From NCBI GenBank assembly GCA_964453335.1, contig CAYVOK010000006.1, positions 1 to 64,000 of the forward strand: a DNA stretch of 64,000 bases, given 5' to 3'. This document shows positions 33,262 through 40,434 of the stretch, piece after piece (within the stretch, counting starts at the first letter, position 1; every line of letters begins with the position of its first letter). A program made the position numbers and the translations under genes. Source of the stretch: VGBO01 sp964453335. Lineage in GTDB: Bacteria; Actinomycetota; Acidimicrobiia; Acidimicrobiales; CAIXPF01. Under the pieces are notes generated by a model, which worked only from the letters and a program-made list of their open reading frames with translations, had not been told where the DNA came from and did no database searches.

Positions 33262-34142
33262 GGGTACGCACTCCCTTCGAACCACTCGGGACGTCCGAGC
33301 GGCCAGTACTCGCCCCACACGTGCTCCCCGCCGTCGACCTCGAGGGTCGTGCCGGTCACGAACCCTGCGGCGGCCGAGGCCAGGTACGCCGTGCCCTGTG
33401 CGATGTCCCACGTGTCGCCGAGACGGCGCATCGGGTTGTGACCGAAGCTCGCCCGGGCCGAGTCCGGATAGGTCTGCAGGCCCTCGGACGCCACGACCCC
33501 GACGGCGACGGCGTTGATGCGGACCCGGAGCGGCGCCCACTCCGCGGCGAGGTAGCGGGTGAGGTTCACGGCACCGCCCCGCGCCGCAGCGGTGTGCGCG
33601 ATGCCCCCGCCGCCGCGGCCGGTCACCGTGGCGATGTTGACGATGCAACGCTGCTGTCCGGCGGGCGGCGCGTCGCCCTGTTCGGCCCACCGTCGTGCGG
33701 CGGCCTGCATCACGAACCAGGTCCCGTACAGGTTGGTCTCGACGACGGCATGCCAGCCCTTCGGGGTGATGTCGAGTGCGGGGGAGGAGAACTGTCCTCC
33801 GGCGTTGTTCACGACGACGTCGAGCCGTCCGAAGCGTTCCCAGGCGGTGTCGACGACCGCAGCGACCGCATCGGGGTCGCGGACCGATGCGGTGACGACC
33901 GCGCACTCGGTGCCGGCGTCACGGAGCTGCGCTGCGAGGGCCTCGAGCGGTTCGGACCGTCGGCCGCAGATGACCAGACGGGCGCCGAGACGGGCGGCGA
34001 GCACGGTGATCGCGGAGCCGATCCCGCCTGCGGCGCCCGTGACGAGGACGACCTGGTCGGCGAGCGTGTCGCCGGTGAAGACGGTCGGGAGCCGGTACAG
34101 CTCGGCGACGTCGTGGGAGTGGTACGGGTCGACGGTCGTCAT
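33258..34142 (-). CDS. SDR-fold reductase, enoyl-CoA-reductase-like, without Tyr-x3-Lys
   Basis: Rossmann-fold protein of 294 residues. The cofactor loop is TGAAGGIGSAIT, the second strand ends ICGRRSEP (Arg pair, suggesting NADPH), and NNAGGQFSSP is normal. The usual catalytic Y-x3-K is absent: the region reads GIAHTAAARGGAVNLTRYLA, as in peroxisomal trans-2-enoyl-CoA reductases (which have a similar H-(T/S)-x-A-A-R-A-G stretch). The C-terminal LASAAAGFVTGTTLEVDGG is typical. Together with the acyl-CoA and hot-dog neighbours this points to a CoA-thioester substrate. The start has a -10 8 bases upstream. Confidence 0.82.
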   Translation of the reverse strand: MTTVDPYHSHDVAELYRLPTVFTGDTLADQVVLVTGAAGGIGSAITVLAARLGARLVICGRRSEPLEALAAQLRDAGTECAVVTASVRDPDAVAAVVDTAWERFGRLDVVVNNAGGQFSSPALDITPKGWHAVVETNLYGTWFVMQAAARRWAEQGDAPPAGQQRCIVNIATVTGRGGGGIAHTAAARGGAVNLTRYLAAEWAPLRVRINAVAVGVVASEGLQTYPDSARASFGHNPMRRLGDTWDIAQGTAYLASAAAGFVTGTTLEVDGGEHVWGEYWPLGRPEWFEGSAYP

Positions 34143-34150
34143 CGGGGCGC

Positions 34151-34156
34151 ACGCTA
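34151..34156 (-). promoter_or_regulatory. -10 element TAGCGT for leaderless enoyl-CoA-reductase-like gene
   Basis: Minus-strand TAGCGT ends 8 bases before ATG 34142; divergent partner of the promoter at 34190. Confidence 0.5.
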
Positions 34157-34189
34157 TCCAACGTCGGTCCGGCCCGCCCGGGGCCCGAC

Positions 34190-34195
34190 TACCGT
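34190..34195 (+). promoter_or_regulatory. -10 element TACCGT for leaderless hot-dog gene
   Basis: TACCGT ends 7 bases before ATG 34203. Confidence 0.5.
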
Positions 34196-34202
34196 GCCGG
34201 CC

Positions 34203-34985
34203 ATGCAGACCCGTTCGCTCGTCGCCTACAACACGGCCCTCGACTCGGAGAACAAGATCCACGACGACGACGTCGCCCGACGCTTCGGCTTCTCGGGCGG
34301 ACTCGTGCCGGGGGTCGACGTCTACGCGTACCTCACGTGGGGTCCGGTCGCGACGTGGGGTCGCTCGTGGCTCGAGCGCGGTCGGGTCTCGGTGCGGTTC
34401 GCCGTGCCGACCTACGACGGCGACACGATGACTGTGGAGTGGGAGGAGCCGGACGCGCGGTTGCGCAACCCGGCCGGTGTGGTCGTCTCCTCCGCGACCG
34501 CCGGACTCGAGACGGCAGCGGCGACCGTCGACCTCGCCCGGTACGTCGAGGCACGCCTGCCCGAACCGGACGAGCGTCCGCCGGCGTCGCCGTCGTCGCT
34601 CGCGGTCGGGACCGTGCTCGGCACCTGGCGCTGCACGGTCGACGCCGCTTCGCAGGCTGCGTATCGCGACGACGTGCGCGAGGTGCTGCCGATCTACGGC
34701 GACGAGCAGTTGCTGCACCCGGGGTTCGTGCTCCGGGCGGCGAACCGGATCATCGCCGAGAACGTAGTGCTCGGGCCGTGGATCCACGTCGGCAGCGAGG
34801 TAACGAACCTCGCCGCGGTGCCCGCCAATGGGGTGCTCGACGCGCGTGGCACGGTCACCGCGGAGTACGAACGGAAGGGCCACCGGTTCGTCGAGGTCGA
34901 CCTGCTGGTCCGTCTCGACGAGGTGCCGGTGGCCCGTATCGATCACACCGCCATCTACCTGCCGAGGCAGGTGGCGGGCGCCTGA
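34203..34985 (+). CDS. Hot-dog-fold (MaoC-like) acyl dehydratase family protein
   Basis: A 260-residue protein with two hot-dog halves. The N-terminal half has the hydratase-like signature NKIHDDDVARRFGFSGGLVPG (residues about 15-35; an N-x2-H-x2-x-x-A pattern) and VSVRFAVPTYDGDTM. The C-terminal half has IHVGSEVTNLAAVPANGVL and KGHRFVEVDLLVRLD. The family is close to MaoC dehydratases but substrate and activity are not known. It is divergent from the enoyl-CoA-reductase-like gene, with a leaderless promoter on each side, and converges on an acyl-CoA dehydrogenase. Confidence 0.7.
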   Translation: MQTRSLVAYNTALDSENKIHDDDVARRFGFSGGLVPGVDVYAYLTWGPVATWGRSWLERGRVSVRFAVPTYDGDTMTVEWEEPDARLRNPAGVVVSSATAGLETAAATVDLARYVEARLPEPDERPPASPSSLAVGTVLGTWRCTVDAASQAAYRDDVREVLPIYGDEQLLHPGFVLRAANRIIAENVVLGPWIHVGSEVTNLAAVPANGVLDARGTVTAEYERKGHRFVEVDLLVRLDEVPVARIDHTAIYLPRQVAGA

Positions 34986-35006
34986 TCCCCGCTCAGCCGG
35001 CGCCCG
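34975..35006. terminator. Long-looped hairpin between convergent hot-dog and acyl-CoA dehydrogenase genes
   Basis: CGGGCGCC (34975-34982) pairs with GGCGCCCG (34999-35006). Within the 16-base loop the two opposed stops add CTGA/TCAG pairing. Very GC-rich, no U-tract. Confidence 0.45.
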
Positions 35007-36285
35007 GCGCCGACCGACCGATGATGTTCGGATCGTCGGGACGCTTGACGTCGACGCCGAAGAGGCGCTGGGCGACCCGGCGGATCTGGATCTCCTCCGA
35101 CCCCTCGGTGATGCGATAGCGGCGGTGGTGCCTGTAGATGTGCTCGAACTGCTTGTGGCGGCTGTAGCCGATGCCGCCGTGCACCTGGATGGCGAGGTCT
35201 GCGGCCTCGCACACCAGACGGTTCGCCTGGTAGTTCGCCATGGAGACCTTGTCCGACACCTCCATGTGGTGGTTGCGGTCGAGGTACCACGCCGTCTTGT
35301 ACACGAGGTTGCGCACCATCTCGATGCGGGTCTGCATCTCGGCGAGCGGGAACTGGATCGCCTGGTTCCGCCAGAGCGGCCGACCGAACACGATGCGTTC
35401 CTTGGCGTACTGCACGGCCTGGTTCACGCAGTACTGCGCCGCACCGACACCGGACGCGGCCTGTCGGATCCGGTTCTCGTGGACGAACATGTTCGCCATC
35501 TCGAGCCCCTTGCCCTCCTCGCCGAGGATGCAGTCGGGTCCGCTGACGCGCACGTTGTCGAGGGTGAGCTCGGCGTGCTCGGACGGCATGTTGAACGTCC
35601 ACCACATGAACTCGACCTGGAACCCGGGCGTGTCCGTCGGTACGACGAAGCAGGTGATGCCGTTCGCCTCGCCGGGCTTGCCCGAGGTGCGGGCGAAGAT
35701 CATGTCGTGGGTCGCCGTGTCGAGGCCGGTGTTCCAACGCTTCTTGCCGTTGATGACCCACTCGTCGCCGTCGCGGTAGGCGGTCGTCTCGAGCCAGGTG
35801 GCGTCGGAGCCGTGGCCGGGCTCGGTGAGGCCGAACGACATGCGCATGTCGCCGGTGATCATCGGCTCGCACCACTTGCGCTGGTTCTCGGTGCCCACCG
35901 CGTGGATCATCAGGACCGTCGGGAAGTTGCCGACGATGGAGGACTCGTTCTGCAGGTCGTTGTGCAGGCCGAGCCCCTTGGCGGCGAGGTGCTCGCGGAT
36001 GATCGCCATCCCGAGGTTCGACCCGTTCGACCCGCCGAGGTAGTCGGGCAGCGCCCAGCGGAGGAAGCCGGCGGCGTCGGCCTCGTCGCGCATCTCGCGG
36101 AGGACCTTGTACCAGTCGGCACGCGGGACCCCGCCGTTCTCCCAGTCGGTCCGCGCGTACTCGCGGCGCTGGTCGAAGAAGCGGATGTTGTCGTCGCGCT
36201 GCTCGATCGGCTTGATCTTCGCGTCGATGAAGGCGTCGATGCGGCCGAGGAGCTCGGTCATCTCGCCCGGGATCTCGAAGTCCAT
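34993..36285 (-). CDS. Acyl-CoA dehydrogenase
   Basis: FAD enzyme making 2-enoyl-CoA, 430 residues from ATG 36285. Seen: FGLTEPGHGSDATWLETTA (FAD/substrate loop), GKKRWNTGLDTATHDMIFAR, ILGEEGKGLEMANMFVHENR, QVHGGIGYSRHKQFEHIYR and the catalytic Glu in RITEGSEEIQIRRVAQRLFG. The N-terminus (FEIPGEMTELLGRIDAFID) resembles mid-length actinobacterial FadE proteins that act on short or cyclic acyl-CoAs. It has a -10 TACATT at 36332-36337 and a 16-bp palindrome in the predicted leader, so specific regulation is likely. Confidence 0.92.
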   Translation of the reverse strand: MDFEIPGEMTELLGRIDAFIDAKIKPIEQRDDNIRFFDQRREYARTDWENGGVPRADWYKVLREMRDEADAAGFLRWALPDYLGGSNGSNLGMAIIREHLAAKGLGLHNDLQNESSIVGNFPTVLMIHAVGTENQRKWCEPMITGDMRMSFGLTEPGHGSDATWLETTAYRDGDEWVINGKKRWNTGLDTATHDMIFARTSGKPGEANGITCFVVPTDTPGFQVEFMWWTFNMPSEHAELTLDNVRVSGPDCILGEEGKGLEMANMFVHENRIRQAASGVGAAQYCVNQAVQYAKERIVFGRPLWRNQAIQFPLAEMQTRIEMVRNLVYKTAWYLDRNHHMEVSDKVSMANYQANRLVCEAADLAIQVHGGIGYSRHKQFEHIYRHHRRYRITEGSEEIQIRRVAQRLFGVDVKRPDDPNIIGRSAPGAG

Positions 36286-36296
36286 GTCCACCCCCC

Positions 36297-36312
36297 GCCG
36301 GTGCACACCGGC
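36297..36312. promoter_or_regulatory. Palindrome GCCGGTG-CA-CACCGGC in the acyl-CoA dehydrogenase leader
   Basis: Perfect 7-bp arms with a 2-base centre, between the minus-strand -10 TACATT (36332-36337) and the ATG at 36285. A likely operator for a TetR- or GntR-type regulator, or a leader hairpin. It shares the core GGTG-NN-CACC with the palindrome at 29649-29658. Confidence 0.45.
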
Positions 36313-36331
36313 GCTGCTGTCGGTCCGGCCG

Positions 36332-36337
36332 AATGTA
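36332..36337 (-). promoter_or_regulatory. -10 element TACATT for acyl-CoA dehydrogenase gene (with leader)
   Basis: Minus-strand TACATT, predicted start near 36325, leader of about 40 bases holding the palindrome; GGGGGGTGG just before the ATG may act as ribosome site. Confidence 0.4.
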
Positions 36338-36358
36338 GCCGCGGCGAGCCGTGACGGG

Positions 36359-36727
36359 TCAGCGTCGCCGGGCCGCCCAGCGGGCGTCGGCCTCGTACGC
36401 CTCGATCTCCGCCGGGATCGCCCGGTAGGCGGCGTCATGCGAGCGGAGTCGGACGACGAGGCGGAGGTACGCGGTCGCATAGCCGACGAGGAAGCGCAGC
36501 GCGCCGCGGCGGGCGTACTGGTCGACGTGTACGAGTTCGTGGGCGAGCAGGCGACTGCTGCCGTCGTTCGGGACGGGTCGGACGACGAGGATCGTGCGGC
36601 CGAGCGTCATCGCCGCCGTGCCGGGCGGGAGCCAGGGCACCCGCCGCACACGAGCCCGCCGTCGGACGGCGGGCGGGACGTGGTCGTACGCGGCGATCTC
36701 CGCCTCGGTCAGAGGCCGGCCGGGCAC
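36359..36727 (-). CDS. Small HExxH putative metallopeptidase-like protein
   Basis: About 122 residues from GTG 36727. The open frame reaches back to 36943, but that part is a shadow of the CDSGH-family gene in another frame, so the GTG inside the overlap is chosen. Core: RTILVVRPVP, then LLAHELVHVDQYARRGALRF with the zinc-protease H-E-x2-H, then a helix with IPAEIEAYEADARWAARR (a Glu that could be the third ligand). This resembles DUF4157-type domains, where activity is often unproven. It overlaps the upstream CDGSH gene by 19 bases. Confidence 0.6.
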   Translation of the reverse strand: MPGRPLTEAEIAAYDHVPPAVRRRARVRRVPWLPPGTAAMTLGRTILVVRPVPNDGSSRLLAHELVHVDQYARRGALRFLVGYATAYLRLVVRLRSHDAAYRAIPAEIEAYEADARWAARRR

Positions 36728-36918
36728 GTCCCGTCGAAACCGGCCGCACGATGGCTGCCGTCGCAGAAGGGCCGCCGCGCGGAAGCGCCGCAGCGGCAGA
36801 GCGCGACCGTGCCGGCGTCGGTGTGTCGGACGGTGCCGTCGTGGTCGGTGATCTCGACGGGTCCGTCGAGCAGGATCGGACCGTTCTCCCGCAGTCGGAT
36901 GCGGATCGGATCCGTCAT
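36709..36918 (-). CDS. CDGSH iron-sulfur domain protein
   Basis: A 69-residue protein carrying the full CDGSH signature CRCGASARRPFCDGSH (C-x-C-x2-[ST]-x3-P-x-C-D-G-x-H), which binds a [2Fe-2S] cluster through three Cys and one His. MitoNEET-type proteins use this fold for redox or cluster transfer. The N-terminal half (RLRENGPILLDGPVEITD) matches the small bacterial 'divergent 4Fe4S/CDGSH' group. It overlaps the upstream dioxygenase by 4 bases and the downstream HExxH gene by 19, so all three are one transcript. Confidence 0.9.
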   Translation of the reverse strand: MTDPIRIRLRENGPILLDGPVEITDHDGTVRHTDAGTVALCRCGASARRPFCDGSHRAAGFDGTCPAGL

Positions 36919-37772
36919 CGCGCCACCCCGGGTGCCGGTTCACGGTCCCACACGATGCGGGTCGTCGCGTCGGCGTCGAAGAGGTGCTGCCAGGGTGAGC
37001 GCTTGTCGATGTGGCCGACGAGGCCGCGGTAGATCCCGAATCCGCACAGTGCCGCCAGGCGTGGTTCGAAGTCGGCGACCACGTGCAGAGGGATACCGAG
37101 CTGCTGGTTCTCCTGCTGGCGCACCCAGCCTGCGCAGTAGTTCATGGCGAGACCGGTCCGACGCCGGTTCGTCCGGTTCGCGCCACCGCCGTGGATCAGG
37201 CTGCCGTGCCACACGAGGATCGAGCCCCGGCGCATCTCGGCCGGCACGGTGGGCAGATCGGCGTCGTAGAGGGGCGTCGCCCCGTCGAGGTGCGACCCGG
37301 GGACGAGGCGCGTCGCACCGTTCGCGTCCGTGAAGTCGGTCAGTGCCCACATCGAGTTGCACACCGTCGCCGGGTGCGGCCGGGGGAGCGGGTGCAGCGC
37401 GTCGTCGGCGTGCAGCGGTTGCGCCACCTCGCCCGGATCGATCGCGATGGAGGACAGCGAGGAGATGAGCGGGTCCGGACCGAGGACGCCTTCGACGAGG
37501 TCGAGGACCACCGGGTGCGTGGGCACGCTGCGGAAGACCGGGTGGTGGGCGAGCAGGTTGTAGACGCGCACCGTGTGCGCGCCCTCGAACCGGTTGGTCG
37601 ACGGTGCCGCGTCGAGGTCGGTCTCGAGCCGAGCGAGCACCTCGTCGATCTCGTCGAGTAGCGCGGTGGGCACTGCGTCCTCGACGATCGTGTAGCCGTC
37701 GACCTCGAGCCGTCGACGGTGCGCGGCGAGGTCGTCGACGGTTGCGGGGACGGCTGCGGCGGGCTCGGCCAT
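36915..37772 (-). CDS. Phytanoyl-CoA dioxygenase family (Fe(II)/2OG) enzyme
   Basis: Non-haem iron hydroxylase of 285 residues. The metal triad is seen as H-x-D in QPLHADDALH (about residue 129) and a distal His in HGSLIHGGGANRTNRRRTGL, whose Arg is the 2OG anchor. TRLVPGSHLDGATPLYD and MRRGSILVWHG are typical. PhyH members hydroxylate fatty acyl-CoAs, osmolytes such as ectoine, or secondary metabolites; the substrate here is unknown. The start at ATG 37772 has a -10 6 bases upstream and is divergent from the aminotransferase. The stop overlaps the CDGSH gene start, so a [2Fe-2S] protein is made with it. Confidence 0.85.
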   Translation of the reverse strand: MAEPAAAVPATVDDLAAHRRRLEVDGYTIVEDAVPTALLDEIDEVLARLETDLDAAPSTNRFEGAHTVRVYNLLAHHPVFRSVPTHPVVLDLVEGVLGPDPLISSLSSIAIDPGEVAQPLHADDALHPLPRPHPATVCNSMWALTDFTDANGATRLVPGSHLDGATPLYDADLPTVPAEMRRGSILVWHGSLIHGGGANRTNRRRTGLAMNYCAGWVRQQENQQLGIPLHVVADFEPRLAALCGFGIYRGLVGHIDKRSPWQHLFDADATTRIVWDREPAPGVAR

Positions 37773-37778
37773 GGCCAG

Positions 37779-37784
37779 AGGGTA
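37779..37784 (-). promoter_or_regulatory. -10 element TACCCT for leaderless dioxygenase operon
   Basis: Minus-strand TACCCT ends 6 bases before ATG 37772; divergent from 37812. Confidence 0.5.
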
Positions 37785-37811
37785 GCGGCGGACCGGGCCC
37801 GGGGGAGCGGC

Positions 37812-37817
37812 TACCGT
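37812..37817 (+). promoter_or_regulatory. -10 element TACCGT for leaderless aminotransferase gene
   Basis: TACCGT ends 7 bases before ATG 37825. The upstream in-frame GTG (37816) lies inside this hexamer, which argues against it as the start. Confidence 0.5.
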
Positions 37818-37824
37818 GACCCGG

Positions 37825-38979
37825 ATGCGCCCCGGGAACCCGGTCTTCGCATCGCTCGGGACGACGGTGTTCGAGGCGATGTCCCGTCTCGCCGAGCGGC
37901 ACGGCGCGGTGAACCTCGGCCAGGGGTTCCCCGACGACGGGTTCCCCGAGGACCTGCTCGCCGCTGCTGCGGATGCGACGCTCCACGGCCCGAACCAGTA
38001 CCCCTCGATGCTGGGCATCCCGGACCTTCGCCGGGCCGTGGCCGAGCACGACCGGCGGTTCTACGGGATCGAGGCCGACCCCGACACCGAGGTGCTCGTG
38101 ACCTCCGGTGCGACCGAGGCGCTCGCGTCGTGTCTGCTCGGGCTCCTCGCCCCGGGTGACGAGGTCGTGCTGTTCGAGCCCATGTACGACTGCTACGTGC
38201 CGATCGTGCGGGCCGCGGGCGCCATCCCGCGTTTCGTGACGCTGCGTCCGCCGACGTGGGACGTGCTGCGTGAGGACCTCGAGGCCGCCTTCGGTCCGCA
38301 GACGCGCGCCGTGGTGCTGAACGACCCGCTCAACCCGGCCGCGAAGGTCTTCTCCACCGAGGAGCTCGACCTGATCGCCGAGTTCGTGCTGCGCCACGAC
38401 GCGCACGTCGTGTGCGACGAGGTCTACGAGCACCTCGTCTACGACGGGCGGGCGCACGTGCCGCTGTGGACCCGTCCGGGGATGGCGGACCGCTGCTGCA
38501 AGGTCGGCTCCGCCGGCAAGACCTTCAGCCTCACGGGCTGGAAGGTCGGCTACGTGACGGCCGCCGCCGAGCTGCTCCGGCCGGTGGTCCGGGCGCACCA
38601 GTTCCTCACGTTCACGACACCCCCCAATCTCCAGGCCGCCGTGGCGATCGGCCTCCGCAAGGACGACGCCTACTTCGCCGGCCTCGCCGCGTCGCTGCAG
38701 GCGCGCCGCGACCGACTCGCCGCGGGTCTGCGCGCCGTCGGGTTCGACGTGCTCGACGCTGCGGGGACGTATTTCCTCGACGCCGACTTCAGCGCGGTCT
38801 CGGACCTCGACGACCGGGCGTTCGCCGAGTGGCTCGTCGCCGAGGTCGGCGTGGCGACGATCCCGCTGTCGGCGTTCTACGAGTCCTCTGCGCCGCGATC
38901 CGTGGTGCGGTTCTGCTTCTGCAAGAGGGACGCGACGATCGACGCCGCCCTCGAGCGGCTCGACGCGTCCCTCGGCTGA
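37825..38979 (+). CDS. Class I/II PLP-dependent aminotransferase
   Basis: Fold-type I aminotransferase of 384 residues, close to the methionine/kynurenine/N-succinyl-DAP group. Seen: AVNLGQGFPDDGFPEDLL, GPNQYPSMLGIPDLRRAVAE, VLVTSGATEALASCLLGLL, CDEVYEHLVYDG with the PLP-contacting Asp and Tyr, the Schiff-base Lys in GSAGKTFSLTGWKVGY (about residue 232), and RFCFCKRDATIDAALERL at the end. The usual NTPHNPTGKV stretch reads NDPLNPAAKVFS, a mild divergence. The start is set at ATG 37825 rather than GTG 37816 from the promoter position. The substrate amino acid is not certain. Confidence 0.88.
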   Translation: MRPGNPVFASLGTTVFEAMSRLAERHGAVNLGQGFPDDGFPEDLLAAAADATLHGPNQYPSMLGIPDLRRAVAEHDRRFYGIEADPDTEVLVTSGATEALASCLLGLLAPGDEVVLFEPMYDCYVPIVRAAGAIPRFVTLRPPTWDVLREDLEAAFGPQTRAVVLNDPLNPAAKVFSTEELDLIAEFVLRHDAHVVCDEVYEHLVYDGRAHVPLWTRPGMADRCCKVGSAGKTFSLTGWKVGYVTAAAELLRPVVRAHQFLTFTTPPNLQAAVAIGLRKDDAYFAGLAASLQARRDRLAAGLRAVGFDVLDAAGTYFLDADFSAVSDLDDRAFAEWLVAEVGVATIPLSAFYESSAPRSVVRFCFCKRDATIDAALERLDASLG

Positions 38980-38982
38980 GCG

Positions 38983-40266
38983 TCAGGCCAGTAGGTCGGC
39001 GAGCAGCCGACCGAGGTCGGCGACGTCGCCCGAGCCGCAGAGCTCCCGGGCGCTGTGCATGGCGAGCTGCGGTGCGCCGACGTCGACGGTCGGGATGCCG
39101 AGCGCGGCGGCGGTGAGCGGCCCGATGGTCGAACCGCACGCGAGGTCGCTGCGGGTCACGAACCACTGGACCGGGAGGCCGAGTCGTTCGCAGGCCTCGA
39201 GCACCACTGCGGCGGTCGCGTCGTCGGTGGCGTAGCGCTGGTTGGCGTTCTGCTTGAGGACGACCCCACCGTTGAGTCCGATGCGGTGCGACGGCTCGTG
39301 CCGATCGGGGTAGTTGGGGTGCGTGGCGTGCGCGCCGTCGGCGGAGATGCACCGACCGGCGTGCAGGGCCCGGATGAACCCGGCCCGGTCGCCGTCGGCG
39401 GCGAGCCAGATCCGTTCGAGGATGCCGGCGAGGAACGCGCCGTCGGCGCCGCGATCCGACGCCGAGCCGACCTCCTCGTGGTCGAAGAGCACGGTCACGG
39501 CGATGCGCTCGGCCCTGACGGGCGCGGCGGCGACGGCGGCCGTGGCTGCGTGGCAGGACAGCAGGTTGTCGATCCGGGCGGTGGAGACGAACGCCTCGTC
39601 GATGCCGACGAGGCGTCCCTCCTCGATCGGGTGGAGCACGAGGTCCCATGCGAGGACGTCTCGGGGTGTGACGTCGGCGGCCACGGCGAGTCGCGTGCGG
39701 AGCACGTCCTCGGTCGGTTCGTCCCCGATGTGCCCCCACAGCGGTACGAGGTGTTGCTGCCGGTTCAGCACCAGACCGCGTTCGTTCACCTCGCGGTCGA
39801 GGTGGATGGCGAGCTGGGGGATGCGCAGCGGCTCGTCGTCGAGGCGGACGAGTCGGCCGTCGGTGCCGCCGGCGGTCCGGACGGTGACGCGCCCGGCGAT
39901 GCCGAGGTCGCGGTCGAGCCAGGAGTTGAGGAGGGCTCCGCCGTAGACCTCGACCCCGAGCCGGCGGAGTCCCATCGTGTCGGCTCCCGGGCGGGGCTTG
40001 ATGCGCAGACCCGGCGAGTCGGTGTGCGCGCCGACGAGGTGGAAGGCGGTGTGCGGGCCGACGTCGGGCGGGGCGACCCAGGCGACGAGCGTGCCCCCGT
40101 GCCGCAGGTGGTGACGACCGCCCCGCGGGAGCGGATCGCGATGGTCGATCTCGACCGAGCCGCGCTCGGTGAGGCGGCGGGCCGCCTCGGCCACGGCGTG
40201 GTGCGGCGACGGGGATGCGTCGATGAAGCGCAGCAGGTCGCGGGCGGGGGCGAGGTCTCGGGCCAC
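38983..40266 (-). CDS. M18 family aspartyl aminopeptidase
   Basis: Dinuclear-zinc aminopeptidase that removes N-terminal acidic residues, 427 residues. Metal and catalytic residues are readable: GAHTDSPGLRIKP (His and Asp), DHEEVGSAS (catalytic Glu and metal Glu), ISADGAHATHPNYPDRHEP (Asp), and the last His in APQLAMHSARE. LSCHAATAAV and the SWLDRDLGIAGRV insert are typical. The GTG at 40266 is supported by a -10 6 bases upstream. It is divergent from gltB. Cytosolic; its role is peptide turnover. Confidence 0.93.
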   Translation of the reverse strand: MARDLAPARDLLRFIDASPSPHHAVAEAARRLTERGSVEIDHRDPLPRGGRHHLRHGGTLVAWVAPPDVGPHTAFHLVGAHTDSPGLRIKPRPGADTMGLRRLGVEVYGGALLNSWLDRDLGIAGRVTVRTAGGTDGRLVRLDDEPLRIPQLAIHLDREVNERGLVLNRQQHLVPLWGHIGDEPTEDVLRTRLAVAADVTPRDVLAWDLVLHPIEEGRLVGIDEAFVSTARIDNLLSCHAATAAVAAAPVRAERIAVTVLFDHEEVGSASDRGADGAFLAGILERIWLAADGDRAGFIRALHAGRCISADGAHATHPNYPDRHEPSHRIGLNGGVVLKQNANQRYATDDATAAVVLEACERLGLPVQWFVTRSDLACGSTIGPLTAAALGIPTVDVGAPQLAMHSARELCGSGDVADLGRLLADLLA

Positions 40267-40272
40267 GGCAGA

Positions 40273-40278
40273 AGGGTA
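40273..40278 (-). promoter_or_regulatory. -10 element TACCCT for leaderless M18 peptidase gene
   Basis: Minus-strand TACCCT ends 6 bases before GTG 40266. Confidence 0.5.
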
Positions 40279-40323
40279 CGACGTCGCCCGGTTGGGAACA
40301 GGGCCGACGGCCTATCTACGGTG

Positions 40324-40353
40324 TTGATACGCGATCGTCCGTACAACTACGAT
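40324..40353 (+). promoter_or_regulatory. Candidate housekeeping promoter of gltBD
   Basis: TTGATA (40324-40329), 18-base spacer, TACGAT (40348-40353), in an unusually AT-rich patch of the 168-base gap before gltB. The predicted start near 40360 leaves a leader of about 75 bases. This is the best -35/-10 pair seen in the window. Confidence 0.5.
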
Positions 40354-40434
40354 TCAGATTGACTTGCGATTGGGCCAGCGCCGTCCCGACCGAAGCGACA
40401 CGGACGAATCTCCCCGTTCCCTCGCTCACGACGG

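Noticed and set aside
37816..37818. GTG as start of the aminotransferase
   Set aside because: It lies inside the TACCGT -10 hexamer; ATG 37825 is at the leaderless distance. GGGGGAG upstream of the GTG was considered a ribosome site but is more likely coincidental.
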